Shown piece after piece: positions 27,347 through 37,533 of a DNA stretch of 64,000 nucleotides (positions are counted from its first letter, which is position 1; each line of letters opens with the position of its first letter). Position numbers and translations under genes: made by a program. The notes below the pieces were generated by a model. That model had not been told where the DNA came from and searched no databases. It saw only the letters and a program-made list of their open reading frames with translations. The stretch is from an uncultured Marinicella sp. (lineage in GTDB: Bacteria; Pseudomonadota; Gammaproteobacteria; Xanthomonadales; Marinicellaceae). The stretch covers positions 104,511 to 168,510 of the forward strand of contig CANNBS010000007.1 of the NCBI GenBank assembly GCA_947502925.1. Direction: 5' to 3'.

Positions 27347-28990
27347 ATGAAAACTGAATTTACGCCCAAGCTCTTTAGCCTGATTAAAGCCGGCATTTCC
27401 CGGGAAACATTGCTTAAAGATGTGATGTCGGGGGTGATTGTCGGCATTGTGGCGTTGCCGCTGGCAATTGCTTTTGCCATCGCCTCTGGGGTGTCGCCGG
27501 AGAAGGGACTGATTACGGCCATTGTGGCGGGGATTATTATTTCTGTGTTTGGCGGTTCGCGGGTGCAGATTGGCGGACCCACCGGTGCCTTTATCGTGAT
27601 TGTTTACGGTATTGTGCAGACCCACGGTGTCGATGGATTAATTCTGGCCACTTTTATGGCCGGCTTTATTATGATCGGCTTTGGTCTGGCACGTTTTGGC
27701 AGTTTCTTAAAATACATTCCCTATTCTTTGATAGTCGGTTTTACCAGTGGTATTGCGGTGATTATATTTTCATCACAAGTGAATGATTTTCTCGGTTTGC
27801 AGTTAACGGATATACCGGCTGATTTTTTATCGAAATGGGTTTTGTATGCTCAGTACCTCAATCAAATTAATCCGTTTGCCATCGCCATTGCCGTCAGTAC
27901 AGTCATCATGACCCTTTACTTTCAAAAGCTGATTAAGCTGATTCCCGGTTCCATTGTGGCGATTATTTTAGCCACCTTGTGTGTCCAGTTATTCAATATC
28001 CCGGTGACCACCATTGAAAGTCAGTTTGGTGAGATTCCTAATGCTTTAAGCATGCCGAATTTACCCTCATTTGATTTAGCAACGATGAAATCATTAATTC
28101 AACCGGCTTTTGCTATTGCCTTATTGGGTGCCATCGAATCTTTATTATCCGCGGTGGTGGCTGATTCCATGATTGGCGGTAAACACCGATCCAATATTGA
28201 ACTGGTGGCACAAGGCGCGGCCAATTCGGCGTCGGCTCTTTTCGGCGGTATTCCTGCCACCGGCGCCATCGCCCGCACCGCCACTAATGTCAATAATGGT
28301 GGTCGTACCCCAATAGCGGGTATTGTCCATGGCGTGGTTTTACTGTTGATTATGCTGTTGTTTGCACCGTTGGCAAAATTGATTCCTTTGTCTTGTTTGG
28401 CCGGTATTTTGGTGGTGGTGGCTTATCATATGAGTGAATGGCGGCAGTTTAAGTCGATCTTAAAAGGCGACCGGATGGACATTATTATCCTGTTGACCAC
28501 TTTTTTTCTTACCGTTATTTTTGATTTAGTGATTGCCATTCAGGTCGGCATTATCCTGTCGAGTTTTATGTTTATGCACCGCATGAGCCGGTCCGTGGAA
28601 GTCAATAACATTAATATTGAACAAGAACGGGTGGAGCGTTTATTTGATGAAGAAACCCTTGATGTGCCGGAAGGTGTGGTGTTATATGAAATTAACGGCC
28701 CATTGTTTTTTGGGGCGGCACGGCAGTTTCAGCACACCATGACCAGTATTCCGTCTTCATCGGTGAAAACCATTATTATGCGGATGCGCTATGTGCCGTT
28801 AATTGATGCCACCGGTTATGAGACCTTAAAAGAGATTATCAGTAATTTTCAATCACAGGGCGTCCAAGTGATTTTGTCAGGGGTGCGTGATGATTTGGTG
28901 AATGATTTTGAACGGCATAAAGTGTTCCAAATACTGGATCGACAAAATGTGGTGCCGAATATTAAACAAGCGCTTGCGTTGATTCATTAA
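27347..28990 (+). CDS. SulP-family anion transporter with STAS domain
   Basis: The 547-residue protein has about 10-12 hydrophobic helices (~25-410) and a C-terminal STAS domain (~440-547, containing VVLYEINGPLFFGAARQF and MRMRYVPLIDATGYETL). The SulP signature segments PLAIAFAIASGVSPEKGL and GGSRVQIGGPTGAFIVIV are clear. Family members carry sulfate, bicarbonate or other anions; the substrate here is not determined. It begins eight bases after the VDSFPD gene, completing an apparent mscS-zntB-repeat-sulP transcription unit, and overlaps the M14 gene tail to tail by four bases. Confidence 0.92.
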   Translation: MKTEFTPKLFSLIKAGISRETLLKDVMSGVIVGIVALPLAIAFAIASGVSPEKGLITAIVAGIIISVFGGSRVQIGGPTGAFIVIVYGIVQTHGVDGLILATFMAGFIMIGFGLARFGSFLKYIPYSLIVGFTSGIAVIIFSSQVNDFLGLQLTDIPADFLSKWVLYAQYLNQINPFAIAIAVSTVIMTLYFQKLIKLIPGSIVAIILATLCVQLFNIPVTTIESQFGEIPNALSMPNLPSFDLATMKSLIQPAFAIALLGAIESLLSAVVADSMIGGKHRSNIELVAQGAANSASALFGGIPATGAIARTATNVNNGGRTPIAGIVHGVVLLLIMLLFAPLAKLIPLSCLAGILVVVAYHMSEWRQFKSILKGDRMDIIILLTTFFLTVIFDLVIAIQVGIILSSFMFMHRMSRSVEVNNINIEQERVERLFDEETLDVPEGVVLYEINGPLFFGAARQFQHTMTSIPSSSVKTIIMRMRYVPLIDATGYETLKEIISNFQSQGVQVILSGVRDDLVNDFERHKVFQILDRQNVVPNIKQALALIH

Positions 28991-31506
28991 TCAAAGCCAT
29001 CTTTAAAGATTAAATCATTGTTGTCACAACTGCGGTATCCGCTGACTTCAATATCATCAATCAGCCAATCACCGGCACCTTGTGAGCTGTCGGTGCCCAT
29101 GCGCCAGCGAAAGCGGACGGCTTGATTGGCATAAGCGGATAAATCGACGTTAACCTGCTGAAAGGTGCCGAGATTATCGACAAAAGCCTGTCGCGCGCCC
29201 AGAGGCTGACCGTAGCCACCATCTAATGTGCCATTGTAGCCGTTTAGAGTGATGGCAGCGCCTAAATCCGTCCAGTTTTGGCCGTTATCTGTGGAAATTT
29301 CCAGGACACCGCCATCGTAATAGGCATTACCTGCTTCAAAATCATGTTTATGCCAGAAACTGAGTTCAGCGTTATTAGCTAAAGCCACTTCAGGAGAGAT
29401 TAGAAATTTATCGGATTGGCTGTTAATATCAGCAGATTGAAAGGCGTTGCCCTGACCGGTGCTGTGGTCATCGCCGGTGGCAATGGTCCAGTCGTCGGTG
29501 CCGATGGTGGCATCGCTTTGCCAGCCGTCGTTATAAGCATCTGAGATGGTTGCGTAAGCTTCTAAATTATTGGATATATCACCACAGGTGGCTTGTAAGC
29601 TAATGTTTTCGGTGGTGGTTTGTTGGGCGACAATGCTCACGGCAGCTAAAGTTTGCTTCTGATAGCCTGATTTACTGACTGTCAGATCGGCACTTCTGGC
29701 AGTGGCCTGGAATTCATAAAAGCCATTACTGTCGGTGGTGGTTAATAAATCGTCGTATATCACCTGCGCAGCGGTAATGGCCGAACCACCATCGAGGTCT
29801 GTAATGGTGCCATTCAGGGTGCCGATCAATGCCGGATCCATTACATCGACAAATACCGCTGAAGGCGCGCCGGTGATGCCAGCGGCATCGGTGGCGATTA
29901 GCCAAACCATATGGCGACCGGGTGCTAAACCTGATGTGGGGAGGTTGCCGGTGAAATATTCGCCGGTGCTATTAAAACTGCCGTCCTGGGCAGTCATTGA
30001 ATACGCTGTGGCACCGGATTGCCAGGGTGGGGTGTCGATATAGGCTTGTACCGCGGTGATAGACTGGGTGGCTTCAGTGCCATTGCCTTGATAGAAATTG
30101 TCATCGGTGGCAAAACCTTGTAAGGGGGTGTTTTGTCCCTGAGATATCTGCAAAGTGGTTTGTGGGAGTTGTTCAATACTTGGCCCTGAGGCCGTTACAT
30201 AGGGCTGCCGGGCAACTTTGGCCGCATAGATCAGGGCTTTTAAATTATCCGGCCAAATGGTGTTTTCAAATGATGAGCAACTTGAGTAAAAAGTACCTTC
30301 ACCCAGTTCAATGGTGAATGCCGCCACACCCAGGGTGCCGTAGGCGTTGTCGTCAGAAGCGCCGTCAGCACCATAGAGCTCATTGGATTTTTGCGAGCGG
30401 TAGCCATTATAGTAGGACAGACGGCGGGCCAGGGTCTGGAGTTGATCATGGTTAGGGGATTCTGGTGTATTATCAGCATAGCCCCAGGGGAACATGGTGA
30501 GCTCGGCAACATTGTGAATGTCGATATAAACACCGGATTTGGACAGTGGTGCCGGTGTGGTGATATCATCGGGGCGCTCATCAGGGAATAAGGTTCTGAT
30601 ATACGCATCAATGGCATCAGTTTCGGGTTCACTGTAAGCAGTGCTGCCTCGAAAATCCTGGTCACAGTCTTGATCACTTGAGCCATCACCAAGTCCCCAA
30701 TAAAAACCAAAGTTTCGATTCATATCCACGCCACGGTAATTACTGTTGCTGCAGTGATTATTATTTCTGTTTTTTCGTTGTAAGGGTGAACTTTGATTTT
30801 CAGCAATCTCACGACCATCCGGATTGCCCTGTAACAACAGATGAATTTCATGCGAATCGACCAGCCAGGTGACATCCGCATCGGTGCCATAATTGCTTAA
30901 TAAATACTCGGCAAAACGGGTCACCAGTTCAGCCGGCGGGTATTCGCGGGCATGAATGGATCCCATGGCATAGAGAATGGGTTTGTTGGCGATATCATTA
31001 TTCTTGTTGGTGATTTTCACCACTTGCATATCATGACCGGGATCACCACCGGCATTGGCCTTGTGCCAGGAGTTGCCGATATCCACCAGTTTGACCAGGT
31101 CGGGGTAATTACTTTCCATGTCATCCATGGCGGCAAAGGTTTCTGTCACGGTCCGATAACAGGCAAAGCCATCAATACCCTTTATGCCAAACCAGGCTTT
31201 GTCTTGCCTTTCAAGTGCCTCGGCATAGAGCTGTTGATGAATGTTTAATTGAAAGCCTTGTTGCTGAAGCTGCCGGAATTCTTTGTGATCCCGGACCTGC
31301 ATTAACACGGTCTGGTTTTTCTCATCAATTTTCCAGAAATCATGGTGTTCTTTTATCGCCAGTATATCGGCTTTGTCTTGATAGCTCATCAGCACCGGCC
31401 AGGGGCCGTTACCGGGTGGGTCTTCGGGTGTGTTTTGTGCCACCAGGGCAGGGGACAATAAGACACAAAGACTCAGGAATGCAATGAATGTTCTGTGCTG
31501 TGACAT
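28987..31506 (-). CDS. secreted M14 zinc carboxypeptidase, multidomain
   Basis: An 839-residue exported protein with a signal peptide to about residue 23. The peptidase domain (~115-450) has the zinc motif HAREYPPAEL (His185, Glu188), second His331 in YIDIHNVAEL and catalytic Glu400 in FTIELGEG. Then come an Ig-like region, a carboxypeptidase-regulatory-like fold (GTLNGTITDLDGGSAITAAQ) and a jelly-roll/MAM-like domain (DNAELSFWHKHDFEAGNAYY). The C-terminus is DLIFKDGFD, a pattern I associate with exported proteins of Marinicella-type bacteria. It converges on the SulP gene. Confidence 0.88.
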   Translation of the reverse strand: MSQHRTFIAFLSLCVLLSPALVAQNTPEDPPGNGPWPVLMSYQDKADILAIKEHHDFWKIDEKNQTVLMQVRDHKEFRQLQQQGFQLNIHQQLYAEALERQDKAWFGIKGIDGFACYRTVTETFAAMDDMESNYPDLVKLVDIGNSWHKANAGGDPGHDMQVVKITNKNNDIANKPILYAMGSIHAREYPPAELVTRFAEYLLSNYGTDADVTWLVDSHEIHLLLQGNPDGREIAENQSSPLQRKNRNNNHCSNSNYRGVDMNRNFGFYWGLGDGSSDQDCDQDFRGSTAYSEPETDAIDAYIRTLFPDERPDDITTPAPLSKSGVYIDIHNVAELTMFPWGYADNTPESPNHDQLQTLARRLSYYNGYRSQKSNELYGADGASDDNAYGTLGVAAFTIELGEGTFYSSCSSFENTIWPDNLKALIYAAKVARQPYVTASGPSIEQLPQTTLQISQGQNTPLQGFATDDNFYQGNGTEATQSITAVQAYIDTPPWQSGATAYSMTAQDGSFNSTGEYFTGNLPTSGLAPGRHMVWLIATDAAGITGAPSAVFVDVMDPALIGTLNGTITDLDGGSAITAAQVIYDDLLTTTDSNGFYEFQATARSADLTVSKSGYQKQTLAAVSIVAQQTTTENISLQATCGDISNNLEAYATISDAYNDGWQSDATIGTDDWTIATGDDHSTGQGNAFQSADINSQSDKFLISPEVALANNAELSFWHKHDFEAGNAYYDGGVLEISTDNGQNWTDLGAAITLNGYNGTLDGGYGQPLGARQAFVDNLGTFQQVNVDLSAYANQAVRFRWRMGTDSSQGAGDWLIDDIEVSGYRSCDNNDLIFKDGFD

Positions 31507-31576
31507 AAGCCGGCCGAGAAAAGAAAGCGTTAGTTTAACTGAAAATCAGACTGTTTTTTTGACCAGATTCTAATGA

Positions 31577-32854
31577 TTAAAAATCCTGAACCAGCTGCAC
31601 AAATGCCCGGACACCATTCAGTAGGGCATCCTCATCAATATAAAACAACGGTGAGTGATTGCTGGGGGCATTTTTATAATCGCTGTCAGGCGGTGAAATG
31701 CCGAGGAAAAAGAACAGACCGGGGACTTCTTGTGCCAGGTAGGAAAAATCTTCAGCGCCGGTGACTAAACCTGAATCAATGACATGATCAGCACCAAAAA
31801 CAGCTTCCAGAGAACTGTTCATTTTGGCGCTTAAATCCCGGTCATTAACGGTCACCGGATAGCCCGGATAAATATTAAACTCAACTTCTGCACCATTGGC
31901 AGCAGCCACATGGGTGGCGATTTGTTCCAGTTGGTCATGAATATTATCGCGGGTGTCCATATTAAAGTTACGAATGGTGCCAATCATTTCCACTTCTTCG
32001 GGAATAATATTATTGCGAATTCCACCTTTAATGGCGCCAAAAGACACCACCGCGGGAGCCTGAGTGATGTTGGTGCGACGTGCGACAATGGTCTGAACCG
32101 AATTAATAATTTGCGCTGAAGTGACGATGGGGTCAATGCCGTCCCAGGGTCTTGAACCGTGTGATTGGCGGCCTTTGACTTTAATGCCCAGTTCATCCAC
32201 AGCCGCCATCATGGGGCCCGGTCGGTAGGCAATGGTGCCGGTGGGTAATCCGGCCCAGACATGTAAACCAAACACGGCTTCGGGTCTTAATTCATCAAAC
32301 AAGCCTTCTTTCAGCATCAGTTCAGCGCCACCTTCTTCACCTTGCGGGACGCCTTCTTCTGCCGGCTGGAAGATAAACATTAAGGTGCCGGCTAAATCAG
32401 CTTTATTCTTTGCGAACACTTCTGCGGTGGCCATTAAAATCGCCACATGGGCATCATGACCACAGGCATGCATGACACCGACTTCTTCGCCACGGTACTC
32501 TGATGTGACCGTGGAGGCAAAAGGCACATCGGTTTGTTCGGTGACGGGTAAAGCATCGGTGTCAGCCCGCAAGGCCAGTACCGGACCGGGCTTATCACCT
32601 TTTAAAATACCCACCACACCATTATAAGCAATACCGGTTTGCACCTCTAAGCCCAAGGATTTTAAATGCTTGGCAATATAAGCAGCGGTCTTCACTTCAC
32701 GGTTACTGAGTTCCGGGTTGGCGTGTAAATGCCGCCGCCATTCAATCAATTTTGGCTCGATATTGATTATTGAAGTGTTGAGTTCTTTTGATTCAGTTTG
32801 AGCTTGGGTCAAGCCGGTGAATAAGATAAGGAAACAGAGTAAATGCTTTTTCAT
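31577..32854 (-). CDS. secreted M20-family amidohydrolase
   Basis: The frame reaches 32917, but ATG 32854 gives MKKHLLCFLILFTGLTQAQT, a clean signal peptide, so the protein has 425 residues. It belongs to the M20D group (N-acyl amino acid/hippurate/IAA-amino acid hydrolases): RRHLHANPELSNREVKTA, LALRADTDALPV, HACGHDAHVAILM, FQPAEEG and the terminal TGAEDFSYLA. Metal ligands appear intact. Export is notable because many members are cytosolic. It is the gene downstream of typA but separated by a terminator, so probably transcribed on its own. Confidence 0.88.
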   Translation of the reverse strand: MKKHLLCFLILFTGLTQAQTESKELNTSIINIEPKLIEWRRHLHANPELSNREVKTAAYIAKHLKSLGLEVQTGIAYNGVVGILKGDKPGPVLALRADTDALPVTEQTDVPFASTVTSEYRGEEVGVMHACGHDAHVAILMATAEVFAKNKADLAGTLMFIFQPAEEGVPQGEEGGAELMLKEGLFDELRPEAVFGLHVWAGLPTGTIAYRPGPMMAAVDELGIKVKGRQSHGSRPWDGIDPIVTSAQIINSVQTIVARRTNITQAPAVVSFGAIKGGIRNNIIPEEVEMIGTIRNFNMDTRDNIHDQLEQIATHVAAANGAEVEFNIYPGYPVTVNDRDLSAKMNSSLEAVFGADHVIDSGLVTGAEDFSYLAQEVPGLFFFLGISPPDSDYKNAPSNHSPLFYIDEDALLNGVRAFVQLVQDF

Positions 32855-32931
32855 GGTGTTTTCAGCGCTGCAAAACAACCATAATAATGAGTTGAAGGTT
32901 TTGGCGCAAGGGATCAATGTATTAGACCCAA

Positions 32932-32957
32932 TAAAAAAGCCACCGCTATCCGGTGGC
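32932..32957 (-). terminator. rho-independent terminator of typA
   Basis: On the minus strand GCCACCG, a five-base loop, then CGGTGGC and a run of six T. It starts 28 bases after the typA stop codon and lies upstream of the M20 gene. The plus strand also has TTTTC after the stem, so it could work weakly in both directions. Confidence 0.85.
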
Positions 32958-32984
32958 TTTTCGTCAGAGTATGCGATTTATTTA

Positions 32985-34802
32985 TTAGGCTTCGCGGCTG
33001 GCACGTTTACGTTCATGCTCAAGCAGGTGTTTTTTGCGCACCCGAATTTCCTCCGGTGTGACTTCCACCAACTCATCGTCCTCAATAAATTCCATCGCCT
33101 GTTCCAGGGTCAGTTTAATCGGCGGGACCAGATTTAAGGCGTCGTCTTTACCGGCGGCACGAACATTGGTCAGCTGCTTTCCTTTCAACGGATTGACGGT
33201 CAGGTCATTGTCTCTGGAATTAATACCGACAATCTGGCCTTCGTAGACATCGACGTTGGCATTAATCAGCATGCGACCACGTTCCTGGAGATTAAATAAG
33301 GCAAATCCCAGCGCTTTACCGGTGCCGTTAGAAATCAACACGCCATTTTTGCGACTGCGTTCAATGGTGTTTAACTTGCGACCGTAGTGATCAAAAACGT
33401 GGGTTAAAATACCGGTGCCTGAGGTGGTGGTTTTGAAATCAGATTGGTAGCCGATTAAACCGCGCGCCGGAATAATAAAGTTCATGCGCACCCGACCGGT
33501 GTCATCCGGCACGATGTCTTTAACCTCTGCACGCCGTCCCAGTAATTGTTCCATCACCGATCCCTGGTGGTCCTGTTCAATGTCCACCACCAGTTCTTCA
33601 TAAGGTTCACACAGCTCACCTTCGATTTCACGGTAAATAACCTGTGGTCGGGAAATGGCCAGTTCAAAACCTTCGCGACGCATGGTTTCGATCAGTACCG
33701 ATAAATGCAATTCACCCCGGCCGGAGACTTTAAACTGGTCGGAATTTTCGGTGTCTTCGACCCGCAAGGCCACGTTATAGGTGGTTTCACGCTCCAGGCG
33801 GTCTTTAATCTGCCGCGAAGTGAGGTATTTACCGCTTTTACCGGCAAAGGGAGAATCATTGACACAAAACAGCATTGAAATGGTGGGTTCATCCACGGTC
33901 AAAGGTGGTAAGGCTTCCACATGTTCGCGGTCACACAGCGTGTCTGAAATACCGATGCCGTCAATACCTGAAATCGCGACGATATCACCGGCTTCTGCCT
34001 GATTAACTTCAATGCGGTCTAAGCCTTTAAAACCAAAGATTTTTAGAATCCGGCCATTGCGTGTGTTGCCCTGATCATCAATAACGGTCACGCCGGTATT
34101 ACTTTTCACTGTGCCTTTTTTAATACGGCCAATACCAATCAGGCCGAGAAAGCTGTTGTAATCCAAAGTTGAAATTTGCATCTGGAACGGTGCTTCAACA
34201 TCAACATCCGGTGGATTGACTTCGTTAATAATGGTCTCAAACAGCGGTCGCATATCGCCTTCACGGTTCTCATCATCTGTCGATGCATAGCCGTTGATGG
34301 CTGAGGCATAAATAATCGGGAAGTCCAGCTGCTCGTCGGTGGCACCTAATGAGTCAAACAAATCAAAGGTTTGGTCAATCACCCATTGAATTCTGGCACC
34401 TGTTCGGTCAACTTTATTGACCACGACCACCGGTGTAAAACCCATTTCAAAGGCCTTAGAAGTCACAAACCGGGTTTGTGGCATCGGACCATCAACCGCA
34501 TCGACCACCAATAATACAGAGTCAACCATGCTGAGTACCCGTTCCACTTCACCGCCAAAGTCGGCATGGCCCGGGGTATCGACGATATTGATTTTATAGT
34601 CTTCCCATTCAATCGAGGTATTTTTCGATAATATGGTGATACCGCGTTCCTTTTCTAAATCGCCCGAATCCATCATACGATTGGGATCATCGGCGCGTTC
34701 ATCAAAAGTGCCTGACTGTTTTAATAAGCAATCAACTAAAGTGGTTTTACCATGATCAACGTGGGCAATAATGGCGATATTTCTGATCTTTTCTGTGGAC
34801 AT
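32985..34802 (-). CDS. typA: ribosome-associated GTPase TypA/BipA
   Basis: A 605-residue translational GTPase of the EF-G type, used in stress and low-temperature ribosome assembly. G motifs: [32 protein letters not shown] and NKVDR. The domain order (G, beta-barrel, two alpha/beta domains, BipA C-terminal domain with [19 protein letters not shown]) is complete, as is the length. The gene is followed by a strong terminator; its promoter must lie in the 160-base divergent gap before the gene at 34965. Confidence 0.97.
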   Translation of the reverse strand: MSTEKIRNIAIIAHVDHGKTTLVDCLLKQSGTFDERADDPNRMMDSGDLEKERGITILSKNTSIEWEDYKINIVDTPGHADFGGEVERVLSMVDSVLLVVDAVDGPMPQTRFVTSKAFEMGFTPVVVVNKVDRTGARIQWVIDQTFDLFDSLGATDEQLDFPIIYASAINGYASTDDENREGDMRPLFETIINEVNPPDVDVEAPFQMQISTLDYNSFLGLIGIGRIKKGTVKSNTGVTVIDDQGNTRNGRILKIFGFKGLDRIEVNQAEAGDIVAISGIDGIGISDTLCDREHVEALPPLTVDEPTISMLFCVNDSPFAGKSGKYLTSRQIKDRLERETTYNVALRVEDTENSDQFKVSGRGELHLSVLIETMRREGFELAISRPQVIYREIEGELCEPYEELVVDIEQDHQGSVMEQLLGRRAEVKDIVPDDTGRVRMNFIIPARGLIGYQSDFKTTTSGTGILTHVFDHYGRKLNTIERSRKNGVLISNGTGKALGFALFNLQERGRMLINANVDVYEGQIVGINSRDNDLTVNPLKGKQLTNVRAAGKDDALNLVPPIKLTLEQAMEFIEDDELVEVTPEEIRVRKKHLLEHERKRASREA

Positions 34803-34964
34803 AAGGCGGGTGGTAACGCGTAAAGGCGCGCACTATATCACACTGCACGTTATTTCTCGTTAATTTCTTTAACTTTTTCCTGACTGAAAAAAAACCGGTG
34901 TTATGGGCCTGGAACTGCAATAGGGTGTTATAATTTTAAATTGATTATTAAACAGGAGACTAAA

Positions 34965-35396
34965 ATGATTGATACCATTATGAATCAACTTAAACAACAG
35001 GTTGCCGGTCAATTGCAGCAGAAGGAAAACGTCAATAGTACCGAATTAAACGGTATATTTGACGTCGTTAAAGAGCAAACCGCAGAAAAAGTCGGTGAAA
35101 ATATGCTTGATCAGGGCCTGGACGGGGTTATGAGTTTATTCAGTAATAATGACAACAATAAAGAAGCCGATTCCTTACAAGCTTCCATTACCGGCGGTAT
35201 TGTCGATAGCTTACAGAAAAAACTCGGATTTTCAGGTTCCAAAGCCACCGGTATTGTCTCAATTATCATGCCTTATTTACTGCAATTACTGACCGATAAA
35301 AATGCCGAAACACCGGATGATGATCCTTCACCGATTAAAGATATTCTCGGTGGCAGCATGGGCAGTATTGGCGATAAGTTAGGCGGTTTGTTTTAA
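34965..35396 (+). CDS. DUF937-like small protein
   Basis: ATG 34965 follows AGGAG by six bases; the TTG further upstream (34941) has no such site. The 143-residue product has a Gln-rich helical N-terminus, a segment KLGFSGSKATGIVSIIMPYL and a Gly-rich end GGSMGSIGDKLGGLF. The middle is reminiscent of DUF937/YidB-type proteins. It has no signal peptide or strong membrane helix. Function unknown. Convergent with the TauE gene, 21 bases away. Confidence 0.5.
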   Translation: MIDTIMNQLKQQVAGQLQQKENVNSTELNGIFDVVKEQTAEKVGENMLDQGLDGVMSLFSNNDNNKEADSLQASITGGIVDSLQKKLGFSGSKATGIVSIIMPYLLQLLTDKNAETPDDDPSPIKDILGGSMGSIGDKLGGLF

Positions 35397-35417
35397 GGTC
35401 TGAACACCGATGAAGGA

Positions 35418-36182
35418 TTACAATAAAGATTGTATGCCCTGATATATTAATACAGCACCACTGATAACCATAAACGCAATAACCCAGCGTAAAAAGGCGG
35501 TGGTGCTGATTTTCTGTAAAACGTATTTACCCAAAATATTACCACCTACGCCGCCGATGCCAAGTGCCAGTCCAAGCACCAGTGTGGTGCCGTTTAAGGC
35601 GCCGAAATAAGCATAACCGCTCAGTTGTGCCAGCCCCATTAGAAAGGAGTTAGCGGTCTTGGTGGCCACCATTGATTCCTTCATTAAACCGGCATTGAGG
35701 TAAAAGGGATTCAGTACCGGTCCCAGGGCACCCACCAAAGTTCCCAGTAAAGACACCCCAAGGCCTAAGGGTATAAAGACAAAGACCGGCATATTAAAGG
35801 AACGCTGCTGTTTTCCCCAGCGAAACTGGAAAACGGTGCTGACCAAAAACAATCCAATCAATATTTGCAGCCAGCTTAAGTTAAGTGTTGCAAATAAATA
35901 TGCCCCGAGCCATGAACCGATGATGGCTGCCGGCGCATAATATCGAACGATTCGCCAGTCAATATCATGCCAAAATAAAATAAGCCGGGCCGGTCGACCG
36001 ATAAATGTGCCTAAATTAAGTACCACGGCGGTTTGATTGACACCGACAGCTGCATTTAATATCGGCACTAACACAAGCGCACCTCCACCGCCGGTTAACG
36101 TTGACATTAAAAAAGCCAATATGCCGGCCAGAAACAGACCTGCCAGCATCCACAATGAAACGTCTGAAAACCAATCTAACAT
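35418..36182 (-). CDS. TauE/SafE-family sulfite exporter-like membrane protein
   Basis: A 254-residue protein with about eight hydrophobic helices. The N-terminal repeat LAFLMSTLTGGGGALVLVPIL and its C-terminal counterpart LALGIGGVGGNILGKYVL carry the glycine-rich motifs of the TauE/SafE (DUF81) family, which exports sulfur-containing or organic anions. Substrate not indicated by the neighbours. A single-gene unit; the gap to htpX (~150 bases) has no evident feature. Confidence 0.85.
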   Translation of the reverse strand: MLDWFSDVSLWMLAGLFLAGILAFLMSTLTGGGGALVLVPILNAAVGVNQTAVVLNLGTFIGRPARLILFWHDIDWRIVRYYAPAAIIGSWLGAYLFATLNLSWLQILIGLFLVSTVFQFRWGKQQRSFNMPVFVFIPLGLGVSLLGTLVGALGPVLNPFYLNAGLMKESMVATKTANSFLMGLAQLSGYAYFGALNGTTLVLGLALGIGGVGGNILGKYVLQKISTTAFLRWVIAFMVISGAVLIYQGIQSLL

Positions 36183-36335
36183 CTAATGAACTGTGTTAAT
36201 CGTTTTATAATTATAGTCTGAATATCTTGCGAAAGGGTTATACAACCTTATATTGTCACAGATAGATTATCATTAAACCGTGCAACCTGAGAACAAACCG
36301 GTTGTCTAAGCATATTATTTTTTGTGAGTGAAAAA

Positions 36336-37229
36336 ATGAAAAGAGTATTACTTTTTGTGGCCACCAACATCGCCATCCTGGCGGTGATTACCATCGTTAT
36401 GCGGTTATTTGGTTTTGATGGTTATTTAACGGCCAATGGTCTGGATTACCGGGCCTTGGCGGTATTTTCGCTGTTATGGGGTTCTGTGGGTTCTTTTATT
36501 TCTCTGGCCATGTCGAAATGGATGGCGAAAAAAGCCATGGGTGTGCAGATTATAGAGCAGCCCCGAACGGCCGATGAGCAATGGTTGGTGGAAACCGTAA
36601 AACGTCAGGCACAGGCTGCCGGTATCGGCATGCCCGAAGTGGGCATATTTCCGTCCGACTCACCCAACGCCTTTGCCACCGGCATGAAAAAAAATGATGC
36701 CCTGGTGGCCGTCAGTACAGGTTTGTTACAAACCATGCGCCGCAATGAAGTCGAAGCGGTGTTGGGTCATGAGGTGGCGCATGTGGCCAATGGTGATATG
36801 GTGACCATGGCGCTGATTCAGGGTGTTTTAAACGCCTTTGTGATTTTCTTTTCTCGGATTATCGGTTATGCCATTGCCGCGGCCACCAGAGATGAACGCG
36901 GTGGCGGTTACACCATGGGCTCGTTTATCGGCACCTTGATTGCGCAAATTGTCTTAGGTTTCCTAGCCGCCATTATCGTCAACGCCTTTTCCAGATGGCG
37001 GGAATTCCATGCCGATGAAGGTGGCTCAAAACTGGCCGGTAACCAAAATATGATTGACGCCCTAAAAGCCCTGCAGCGCAGTTCCCGAACCGAGCCGCTT
37101 GAAGGTGAGTTTGCTGCTTTCGGTATCACCAGTGGTGGTCAGGTACGTCAGGTATTGTCCAAATTATTCGCCACTCATCCGCCTCTGGAAGACCGCATCG
37201 CAGCGCTGGAGAATATTCAAAGGGCTTAA
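36336..37229 (+). CDS. htpX: membrane zinc protease HtpX
   Basis: HtpX degrades damaged inner-membrane proteins together with FtsH. The preferred ATG (36336) gives MKRVLLFVATNIAIL; a GTG (36324) also opens the frame, but GAGTG at 36326-36330 serves well as the ribosome site of the ATG. The 297-residue protein has two N-terminal helices, the zinc motif HEVAH (VLGHEVAHVANGD), two further helices, and FHADEGGSKLAG with the third ligand Glu. It ends ATHPPLEDRIAAL as usual. Confidence 0.95.
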   Translation: MKRVLLFVATNIAILAVITIVMRLFGFDGYLTANGLDYRALAVFSLLWGSVGSFISLAMSKWMAKKAMGVQIIEQPRTADEQWLVETVKRQAQAAGIGMPEVGIFPSDSPNAFATGMKKNDALVAVSTGLLQTMRRNEVEAVLGHEVAHVANGDMVTMALIQGVLNAFVIFFSRIIGYAIAAATRDERGGGYTMGSFIGTLIAQIVLGFLAAIIVNAFSRWREFHADEGGSKLAGNQNMIDALKALQRSSRTEPLEGEFAAFGITSGGQVRQVLSKLFATHPPLEDRIAALENIQRA

Positions 37230-37338
37230 TTTTTATGTGGTCATTGTCGTTTTTGTTCCCGGTTTTATGAGATTGGGATCGATGTATGATTTGAATGAAC
37301 ACGTCTGCTCACCAACTTTTAATTTTTATAGATTGATA

Positions 37339-37466
37339 GAACACACCCCTCAATCCCCTCTCAAGAGGGGAGGAAAATAAACAATATTAAGAGCCGAAAG
37401 TTCTTTTGTTATAAATAAAAGTGCAAAATTATTCCCCTCTTGAGAGGGGCGCAGGGGTGTGTTCAA
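37339..37466. repeat. MITE-like inverted-repeat element
   Basis: About 128 bases bounded by imperfect terminal inverted repeats: GAACACACCCCTCAATCCCC at 37339 and GGGGCGCAGGGGTGTGTTC ending at 37463. Each arm also holds a palindrome CCCCTCT(C/T)(A/G)AGAGGGG (37355-37370 and 37434-37449). The 60-base centre is AT rich and codes for nothing. This repeat type is familiar to me from several marine bacteria as a dispersed non-coding element. It fills most of the gene-free gap 37230-37533 between htpX and alkB. Confidence 0.7.
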
Positions 37467-37533
37467 TAAGCAGGTAAATCAGTGCGCTAGCATTGTAATA
37501 ATTTATATTAAACCCGATTTAGTATTGAGTAAT

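Noticed and set aside
37339..37466. CRISPR-like repetition
   Set aside because: There are only two copies and they are inverted, not direct repeats with spacers.
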